Both the position numbers and the translations under genes were made by a program. Under the pieces are notes generated by a model. The model was not told the DNA's origin. It saw only the letters and a program-made list of their open reading frames with translations, and made no database searches. From Sutterella sp. (GTDB taxonomy: Bacteria > Pseudomonadota > Gammaproteobacteria > Burkholderiales > Burkholderiaceae_F), in NCBI GenBank assembly GCA_003543795.1, contig DNBE01000057.1:10720-21435 (forward strand): a DNA stretch of 10,716 nucleotides, given 5' to 3'. Below, in pieces: positions 7,156-10,716 of this stretch (position 1 is the first letter of the stretch; each line of letters starts with the position of its first letter).

Positions 7156-8997
7156 ATGGCCGCTAGACCCCTAGCCGTCCTTCGCGACCTCGAAATCGCT
7201 TTCGGGGACGCGCCGCTTTTAGATGCCGCCGATTTCACGGTGCTCGAAGGCGAGCGTATCGGTTTAATCGGTCGAAACGGCACGGGCAAATCCACTCTTT
7301 TAAAAATTCTCGCTAGGCTTGAAAAGCCTGACCTCGGTTCTTGCGAATACGCGGACGGCCTTAAAATCGCCTACCTCGCGCAAGAAACGGTCCTAGAACC
7401 GACTCTTTCTCTTAAAGACGCCGTCCTTCAAAAAGGGCTCGTCACCGGGCTTGACGACGAAAGTACGCGTTTTACGCGCCTTGCGCGCTTAGACGCCCTT
7501 TTCGACCGTCTGGGGCTAGACGCCACACAAAGCGTCTCGGGCGCTTCGGGAGGTCAGAAAAAACGCGCTGCGTTAGCGACCGTTTTATCTGAAGACGCCG
7601 ACCTTTATGTCTTGGACGAACCCACGAATCACCTTGATATCGAAGCGATTGTGGCGCTCGAGAACTTACTTGAGAGCGTTTTGACACCCTCCAAAGCCCT
7701 TGTCGTCGTTACCCACGATCGTCGGTTTTTAAATCGTTTAAGTACCGAAATCGTCGAGCTCGATCGCGGGCAATTACGCGTTTTCCCGGGAAACTTCGCC
7801 CTCTACGAATCTCGTAAAGAAGAGATGCTTAACGCCGAAAAGCTAGCCAATCGGCGTTTTGACAAATTTTGGGCCGAAGAAGAAGTTTGGATTCGTAAAG
7901 GGATTGAGGCGCGACGCACGCGAAACGAAGGGCGCGTCAGGCGCCTTGAAGCGCTTCGACGCGCTCGCGAGAAGCGTCGCGAAGTGCTCGCTGGCCTTTC
8001 GCTAGAAATCGAAGCGGGGATGCGTAGCGGCAAAATCGTAGCCGAACTTAAAAATGTCTCGAAGGCCTTCGGTGATAAAACCGTCGTCGAAGACTTTTCT
8101 TTTAGTCTCCTTAAGGGTGACCGCTTAGGGATTATCGGCGCAAACGGTATCGGGAAAACGACACTCATTTCGCTCATTTTAGGGCTAATGCCGCCAGATG
8201 CCGGAACTATCAAACTCGGTTCTCGCTTACAGATTGCTTATTTCGATCAGATGCGAGAAGCGCTCGATGAAAATAAAACCGTCGCCGAAAACGTGTCTCC
8301 CGGCGGTGACTATCTTGAGATTAACGGCAAAAAGCGCCATGTTTTAAGTTACTTGGGCGACTTTCTTTTTTCACCGAGACGGGCAGCTAGCCCCGTTAAA
8401 AATTTATCGGGCGGCGAGAAAAACCGTCTTCTTTTAGCCAAACTTTTCGCGTTAAGCGTCAACTTAATCGTTTTGGACGAACCGACAAACGATTTGGATA
8501 CGGACGCCTTGGGCGCGCTCGAAGAGACCCTTCAAACCTATGACGGGACGCTCATTGTCGTGAGCCACGATCGCGATTTTTTAGACGCCGTCGCAACCGA
8601 ACTTCTCGTTCCTGACGGGAAAGGCCGTTGGGAAGAGTTCGCGGGCGGCTATGACGACTTCGAGCGCTATCAAAAGCGTCGCGCCGACACGCTTCAAAAA
8701 CCTCGTGAAGCGTCCGTTAAAAAAGAGCGCCCGAAAACGCCGCCCAAACTTCGCTTAAGTTTTGAAGAGACGCGCCTTCTTGAAACCCTGCCTGAAACAA
8801 TCGCTAAAGCCGAAGAAGAGCGCGACGCGCTTTTAAGTCGCATGCAAGAAGCGTCCTTTTACGCCGAAACCCCCGAAGCCATTCGCGCCGCTCACGAAAC
8901 CTTAAACACGCTCGAAGCGCGAATCGCTTCACTTTGGGATAAGTGGGAAGCCGTCGAGAAAAAGCGCGCTTTAGTCGAAGCGAGTCGCAACCGTTAA
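7156..8997 (+). CDS. uup: ABC-F ATPase, Uup subfamily
   Basis: This is a soluble duplicated ATPase of the ABC-F family; Uup has been linked to ribosome function and to preventing tandem-repeat deletion. The 613-residue product has two ATPase domains. In the first, Walker A is GRNGTGKS at 39-46, the signature is ASGGQ, and Walker B ends LDEPTNHLD with Asp154-Glu155. In the second, Walker A is GANGIGKT at 328-335, the signature is LSGGE at 417-421, and Walker B is LDEPTNDLD with Asp441-Glu442. The linker (about 215-280) has the Uup-typical EEEVWIRKGIEARRTRNEGR stretch. Residues from about 530 to 610 form the C-terminal coiled coil, beginning with KLRLSFEE. This tail and the second-domain EPTNDLD separate Uup from EttA and YheS. 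No transmembrane segment is present, so it is not a transporter. The start has no clear Shine-Dalgarno and lies 6 bases after lpoA, suggesting cotranscription. Confidence 0.93.
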   Translation: MAARPLAVLRDLEIAFGDAPLLDAADFTVLEGERIGLIGRNGTGKSTLLKILARLEKPDLGSCEYADGLKIAYLAQETVLEPTLSLKDAVLQKGLVTGLDDESTRFTRLARLDALFDRLGLDATQSVSGASGGQKKRAALATVLSEDADLYVLDEPTNHLDIEAIVALENLLESVLTPSKALVVVTHDRRFLNRLSTEIVELDRGQLRVFPGNFALYESRKEEMLNAEKLANRRFDKFWAEEEVWIRKGIEARRTRNEGRVRRLEALRRAREKRREVLAGLSLEIEAGMRSGKIVAELKNVSKAFGDKTVVEDFSFSLLKGDRLGIIGANGIGKTTLISLILGLMPPDAGTIKLGSRLQIAYFDQMREALDENKTVAENVSPGGDYLEINGKKRHVLSYLGDFLFSPRRAASPVKNLSGGEKNRLLLAKLFALSVNLIVLDEPTNDLDTDALGALEETLQTYDGTLIVVSHDRDFLDAVATELLVPDGKGRWEEFAGGYDDFERYQKRRADTLQKPREASVKKERPKTPPKLRLSFEETRLLETLPETIAKAEEERDALLSRMQEASFYAETPEAIRAAHETLNTLEARIASLWDKWEAVEKKRALVEASRNR

Positions 8998-9010
8998 TGC
9001 CTCACAAAGG

Positions 9011-9026
9011 TAAGGGTTTTCCCTTA
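9011..9026 (+). terminator. Weak hairpin after uup, possible terminator
   Basis: TAAGGG and CCCTTA form a perfect six-base-pair stem around a TTTT loop, 14 bases after the uup stop. What follows is AATTTAACC rather than a U tract, so it is a poor intrinsic terminator. The stem's last bases also begin a separate perfect palindrome, TTAAATTTAA (9024-9033). It could equally be a small regulatory structure or chance. Confidence 0.25.
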
Positions 9027-9060
9027 AATTTAACCTCGTCGGGCATACTTTTTTCGTTTT

Positions 9061-9066
9061 TAAAAT
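9061..9066 (+). promoter_or_regulatory. Possible -10 element for the acyl-CoA synthetase gene
   Basis: TAAAAT matches five of six positions of the sigma-70 -10 consensus and lies 43 bases before the ATG, after a T-rich stretch. No TTGACA-like hexamer sits 16-18 bases upstream, where the sequence reads GTCGGGC. The call therefore rests on the -10 and on this being the only sizeable gap in the plus-strand run. Confidence 0.3.
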
Positions 9067-9100
9067 GAAGAGTTGCGCCTGCCGCGTGAAGGGTTTTTGT

Positions 9101-9104
9101 GGAG
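9101..9104 (+). promoter_or_regulatory. Shine-Dalgarno for the acyl-CoA synthetase gene
   Basis: GGAG lies 5 bases before the ATG at 9110 and fixes that start. An earlier ATG at 9105 would read only ATG-CTA-TGA, and its stop overlaps the true start codon. Confidence 0.75.
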
Positions 9105-9109
9105 ATGCT

Positions 9110-10716
9110 ATGACGGATACCGCTCAAAGTCGTTTTGATGAATTGAAAAAACTCAAGACGCTTGACAAATATGTCTTTATGCGCGAAAAAATCGCGCCTT
9201 ATGCCGAAGCCCTTCGTCAATTCGACCGTCGTACCAATTCCTGGGAACGGATTTCATACCGAGAACTTGCCGACCGCATCACCGCCTGGCGACGCGCGTT
9301 TTCAAAACTCAATCTTACCCGCGGCGACTGCGTAGCCATCCTTTTACCGAACGGGGTCGATGCCGTTTGTTGCGACATGGCAGCGCTCGGTAACGCTCTT
9401 GTGACCGTGCCTTTACACGCGATTGATACCGCGGGCAGTTCCGCTTTCATTCTTTCGGATTGCCAAGCGAAAGTTTTAGTCACCAATCGCTTAAACCGTT
9501 GGGAAGCGATTCAAAAAGCGGGCATCGATTTACCGGCACTTGAAACCGTCATTTTTACGGACGACTTGGTAACGCCCGAAGAAAACGAGCAGGTCGTTCG
9601 CTACGACAAAGAGTCGTTTCTCGCGACGGGCTTCGGTGTTAAGCGCCTTCCTCGCGGGCCGGTTAAAGACGACCCCTGCTCGATCGTTTACACGTCGGGT
9701 ACGACGGGTAAACCCAAGGGCGTCGTCTTAACCCACGAAAACGTCGTCAGTAACGTTTTAAGTACCTTGCGCCACGTCACGGCCGAACCCGGAGATGTTT
9801 TCTTATCCTTTTTACCGGTTTCGCACACCTTCGAGCGTATGGCAGGCTACTACTTGCCGCTCGGGATGGGATGCACCGTCGTCTTTAACCGCTCGATTCA
9901 ATTATTGGCTGAAGACTTTCGAATCGTTCGCCCGAACGTCATCATTTCGGTACCGCGTATTTACGAGCGCATTTTCGCCAAAGTGCAGACCAAATTATCC
10001 CGCGCATCGGGCCTGACTCGTTTCCTTTTTAATTGGGCGGTTGACGTCGGTTGGCGCAAATTCTGTAAGAAAAACGGGATTGCCTGCGAGACGAGTGCCG
10101 CGTCTTTTTTGGATCCGATTGCGGGTCCCGTTTTACAAGCTTTGGTTGCTAAAACGCTTATTAATCAATTCGGCGGGCGCTTGCGCGTCGCGATCAGCGG
10201 CGGCGCCGCTTTAAACGCTAAGGTCGCGCGCGCCTTTTGCGGCCTCGGTTTACCCGTCATTCAAGGCTACGGGATGACAGAATGTTCGCCGATTATCGCG
10301 GGCAATTCTTTATCTTTTAATCGGCCGTCAACCGTCGGTAAGCCCTTGCCTGATGTTTCCGTAAGGCTTGACCCCGAAACGCACGAAATTGAAGTACGCG
10401 CAAAAAGCGTCATGAAAGAGTACTTTCATCGCCCTGAAGACACGCGCGAGACCTTTACCGAAGACGGGTGGCTCAAAACGGGAGACGTCGGCAAAATCGA
10501 TCAAGACGGTTTTCTTTCCATCGTCGGTCGTATAAAAGAGATCATCGTGACGAGCACGGGCGAAAAGGTTCCGCCTTCGGACCTGGAACTCGCGATCGAA
10601 ATCGACCCGCTTTTTGATCAGGCGTTCGTCTTGGGAGACAATCGCCCGTTTATCGCCTGTATGGTGGTTCTCAATAAAGACGAGTGGCAAAAATTCGCGA
10701 AAAGTATCGGTCTAGA
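9110..10716 (+). CDS. Long-chain acyl-CoA synthetase, AMP-forming (3' end cut by window edge)
   Basis: It activates long-chain fatty acids with ATP and coenzyme A, giving acyl-CoA through an acyl-adenylate, for beta-oxidation or lipid synthesis. The frame is open for 535 codons to the window end. ANL-superfamily motifs appear in order: the phosphate-binding YTSGTTGKPKG from 194, a FLPVSHTFER block near 230, the ISGGAALN region, the adenine-binding GYGMTE at 386-391, the ribose-binding Asp459 in GDVGKID, and the hinge GRIKEIIV with Arg474. The LPVSHTFER block and overall layout fit the FAA1-like family (COG1022) more than the E. coli FadD group, so I give no symbol. Family members are often near 600 residues, so about 60-80 are missing, including the C-terminal catalytic lysine. 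There is no signal peptide or clear membrane segment. It stands 112 bases after uup and may have its own promoter. Confidence 0.92.
   Translation, partial: MTDTAQSRFDELKKLKTLDKYVFMREKIAPYAEALRQFDRRTNSWERISYRELADRITAWRRAFSKLNLTRGDCVAILLPNGVDAVCCDMAALGNALVTVPLHAIDTAGSSAFILSDCQAKVLVTNRLNRWEAIQKAGIDLPALETVIFTDDLVTPEENEQVVRYDKESFLATGFGVKRLPRGPVKDDPCSIVYTSGTTGKPKGVVLTHENVVSNVLSTLRHVTAEPGDVFLSFLPVSHTFERMAGYYLPLGMGCTVVFNRSIQLLAEDFRIVRPNVIISVPRIYERIFAKVQTKLSRASGLTRFLFNWAVDVGWRKFCKKNGIACETSAASFLDPIAGPVLQALVAKTLINQFGGRLRVAISGGAALNAKVARAFCGLGLPVIQGYGMTECSPIIAGNSLSFNRPSTVGKPLPDVSVRLDPETHEIEVRAKSVMKEYFHRPEDTRETFTEDGWLKTGDVGKIDQDGFLSIVGRIKEIIVTSTGEKVPPSDLELAIEIDPLFDQAFVLGDNRPFIACMVVLNKDEWQKFAKSIGL

Noticed and set aside
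7472..8213. Long open frames antisense to uup
   Set aside because: They are Arg/Ser-rich shadows of a strongly conserved ABC-F gene, caused by codon bias; the same holds for antisense frames under slt, cca, ttcA, lpoA and the acyl-CoA synthetase.
9105..9113. Three-codon ATG-CTA-TGA minimal frame overlapping the acyl-CoA synthetase start
   Set aside because: It is probably a by-product of the sequence between the SD and the real ATG; a regulatory start-stop element cannot be argued from one example.
1..10716. A novel defence, mobile or biosynthetic system
   Set aside because: All genes fall in well-known housekeeping families with conserved motifs; there are no repeats, integrases, toxin-antitoxin pairs or unexplained long gaps.

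Overview
This window looks like ordinary, gene-dense core chromosome from a betaproteobacterium. The protein families, the local order (5-formyltetrahydrofolate cyclo-ligase, divergent slt, cca, folB, ttcA) and moderate GC with many CGC/GCG codons beside TTA/CTT suggest Burkholderiales, perhaps a gut Sutterellaceae lineage. That placement is inferred from gene order and protein character, not from a search. No mobile element, CRISPR array, tRNA, rRNA or phage gene was seen. Both ends cut through genes, and the first 12 bases are a pure G run that looks like an end-of-contig artefact.

Layout. At the left, a minus-strand 5-formyltetrahydrofolate cyclo-ligase loses its C-terminus at the window edge. 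Divergent from it, slt (periplasmic lytic transglycosylase), cca (tRNA CCA-adding enzyme), folB (dihydroneopterin aldolase) and ttcA (tRNA 2-thiocytidine synthesis) run on the plus strand. They are joined by overlaps of 4, 1 and 8 bases, so they almost certainly form one operon. ttcA and the minus-strand rsmI (16S rRNA 2'-O-methyltransferase) converge and share the bases TTAA for their stop codons. rsmI and lpoA (penicillin-binding protein activator-like) diverge with one base between their proposed start codons. lpoA is followed 6 bases later by an Uup-type ABC-F ATPase. After the longest gap in the window (112 bases) comes a long-chain acyl-CoA synthetase that runs off the right end.

Functional themes. 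Two genes serve folate metabolism (cyclo-ligase, folB). Two act on tRNA (cca, ttcA), and rsmI and uup act on or around the ribosome. slt and lpoA act on peptidoglycan in the periplasm. The acyl-CoA synthetase activates fatty acids. This is housekeeping content; I found no convincing undescribed system. The observations most worth a second look are a CCA-adding enzyme whose HD phosphohydrolase motif is replaced by Asn-Arg with the flanking metal-site segment deleted, an LpoA-like protein with no lipobox and no N-terminal domain, and the extreme packing of gene junctions.
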